This document shows positions 63,341-64,000 of a stretch of DNA of 64,000 nucleotides, piece by piece (within the stretch, counting starts at the first letter, position 1; the number at the start of each line of letters is the position of its first letter). The position numbers and the translations under genes were made by a program. The notes beneath the pieces are model-generated. The model made no database searches. It saw nothing but the letters and a program-made list of their open reading frames with translations, and had not been told where the DNA came from. The stretch comes from Sphingomonas melonis. GTDB lineage: Bacteria > Pseudomonadota > Alphaproteobacteria > Sphingomonadales > Sphingomonadaceae. The stretch covers positions 434,001-498,000 of the forward strand of contig NZ_JACCBY010000001.1 in NCBI RefSeq assembly GCF_013409985.1. The letters run 5' to 3'.

Positions 63341-63645
63341 CGGCCGATGAGATCAAGAGCATCATTCGCACATGGCTTGACGCTGACGATGCAACCCATT
63401 GGGGCGCATTTGAACAAGCGCTTGATGCGGCTACATCCGGCGAAACAGAGCGCTCGCTGATCGTATCAATGTTGCGATCAGACGCGAAAACGATGCGTGA
63501 GAACGCGAACGCATACAGCGAAGAAGCGCCATCTGACGCCCGCGCTCTGCATGAGGTGGCTGCTACTCTAGCTTTCAAAGCTGCGCAGATAGAGCGCGGC
63601 GATCATTATTTGCAGCTTCTAGATCAGCATAGGGAGGCGCTGTGA
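63337..63645 (+). CDS. Hypothetical protein, element gene 5
   Basis: A 102-residue helical protein starting MTADEIKSIIRTWLDADDAT at ATG 63337, overlapping the previous stop (ATGA). It is rich in Ala, Glu and Asp with no recognised motif. Codon use is clearly less GC-biased than in host genes (gcg and gaa mixed with act, gct, tta-like choices). Confidence 0.62.
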   Translation: MTADEIKSIIRTWLDADDATHWGAFEQALDAATSGETERSLIVSMLRSDAKTMRENANAYSEEAPSDARALHEVAATLAFKAAQIERGDHYLQLLDQHREAL

Positions 63646-63827
63646 TGTCTATCCATAATCTACGACTAGACGAAATTCAGCAGGCACTTTTTGACGCGCA
63701 ATCTGTAGAGTCTCTGATTGCGCCAGACGAAATGCCTGATCTACCTATGGCAGTGGCTACTCAAAGGCATGTTGTTAGCTTCCTGCAACGGCTGTGGGAC
63801 GCCAAGCTTGCCGACGTTGTAAAGTGA
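63645..63827 (+). CDS. Hypothetical small protein, element gene 6
   Basis: A 60-residue protein (MSIHNLRLDEIQQALFDAQS) starting at ATG 63645, which shares its first base with the previous stop (TGATG); AGGGAGG lies 7 nt upstream, a strong Shine-Dalgarno. A GTG one codon earlier is also possible. No family is recognised; acidic and helical. Confidence 0.62.
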   Translation: MSIHNLRLDEIQQALFDAQSVESLIAPDEMPDLPMAVATQRHVVSFLQRLWDAKLADVVK

Positions 63828-63834
63828 TCGCGCC

Positions 63835-63933
63835 ATGAAGCGCCCCCTTTGGCAGATCATAGCGCTTATACCGCTGTGGCTGATCTACGCCCCGGCACGG
63901 GCATACGTCACATTCATGGATAGGAACCTGTGA
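63835..63933 (+). CDS. Very small single-helix membrane protein, element gene 7
   Basis: A 32-residue open frame (MKRPLWQIIALIPLWLIYAP...) with a basic N-terminus and one hydrophobic helix (about 6-20), ending MDRNL. It is below usual gene-finder limits, but it fits between its neighbours (7-nt gap upstream, TGATG overlap downstream). Small membrane proteins such as holins or superinfection-exclusion factors have this layout, but no homology is claimed. Confidence 0.45.
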   Translation: MKRPLWQIIALIPLWLIYAPARAYVTFMDRNL

Positions 63934-64000
63934 TGAGCAACGACATCACCAACCGCGCGGGCGACTTCGAGAAGGCATACTTCGAGCGCGGCATGTTCGC
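63933..64000 (+). CDS. Hypothetical protein, element gene 8, partial
   Basis: The first 22 codons of a gene (MSNDITNRAGDFEKAYFERG) running off the window edge. Its ATG shares a base with the previous stop (TGATG). Too little is present to assign a family. Confidence 0.5.
   Translation, partial: MSNDITNRAGDFEKAYFERGMF

Overview
The window is GC-rich chromosomal DNA from an alphaproteobacterium, most probably a sphingomonad (Sphingomonas or a close relative). The assignment rests on gene content and order: a cell-cycle CcrM-type DNA methyltransferase, a tiny aa3-oxidase subunit IV gene directly before a three-gene proton-translocating transhydrogenase operon, the run argH / small lipoprotein / lysA / siroheme-synthase-like / CorA-type transporter with overlapping ends, a two-AAA-domain CDC48-type ATPase, and many DUF1489/DUF429/DUF1272-type genes. 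No taxonomic search was possible.

Layout. 1-14.0 kb is housekeeping: two tandem GIN-domain envelope proteins, a magnesium transporter (mgtE), a cyclophilin, a LysR regulator, a probable suhB/mmgR-type sRNA ending in a strong terminator, the CDC48-type ATPase, an MFS exporter overlapping a small monooxygenase-fold gene, a lipid-type methyltransferase, a MarR regulator, a phospholipase-D/cardiolipin-synthase-like enzyme, rpoZ, rlmE and a Ppx/GppA phosphatase. A tRNA-Gln(CTG) with its own promoter lies at 13.98 kb. 14.1-20.7 kb holds DUF429 and isochorismatase-fold genes, a TlpA-like thioredoxin whose start codon overlaps that of divergent argH, then the arginine/lysine biosynthesis operon.

20.98-39.34 kb is a large flagellar cluster. 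On the minus strand, reading from its promoter side, it runs sigma-54 activator, fliE, F, G, H, I, J, K, L, M, N, O, P, Q, R, flhB, fliD, fliS. Flagellin is divergent on the plus strand. The cluster supplies the MS-ring, switch, export ATPase, export gate, hook-length ruler, filament cap and filament. The rod/hook (flg), stator (mot) and flhA genes are not in the window.

39.5-62.1 kb returns to housekeeping and metabolism: tRNA t6A synthesis (Sua5/TsaC), an acyl-CoA dehydrogenase, arylamine N-acetyltransferase, a GntR regulator, a nitroreductase, a peptide/H+ symporter, a dicarboxylate symporter, glmM, thiD, rnhB, ccrM, folP, a bestrophin-like channel, an SDR enzyme, an NtrC-type response regulator, the cytochrome oxidase subunit IV / pntAA / pntAB / pntB run, and a winged-helix regulator.

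At 62,132 a tRNA-Val(TAC) gene begins but is broken just after its anticodon stem. Beyond that point the sequence changes character: at least eight tiny genes overlap head to tail (ATGA/TGATG junctions), have less GC-biased codons and belong to no family I recognise. This looks like the left end of an integrated phage or genomic island that continues past the window.

Several families of palindromic repeats are scattered between genes, and two copies sit inside the flagellar export-gate gene run. Other points worth a second look are the ccrM promoter region (four GANTC sites and two CtrA-like half-sites), an atypical in-frame insertion in pntB, and the probable sRNA ahead of the CDC48-type ATPase.
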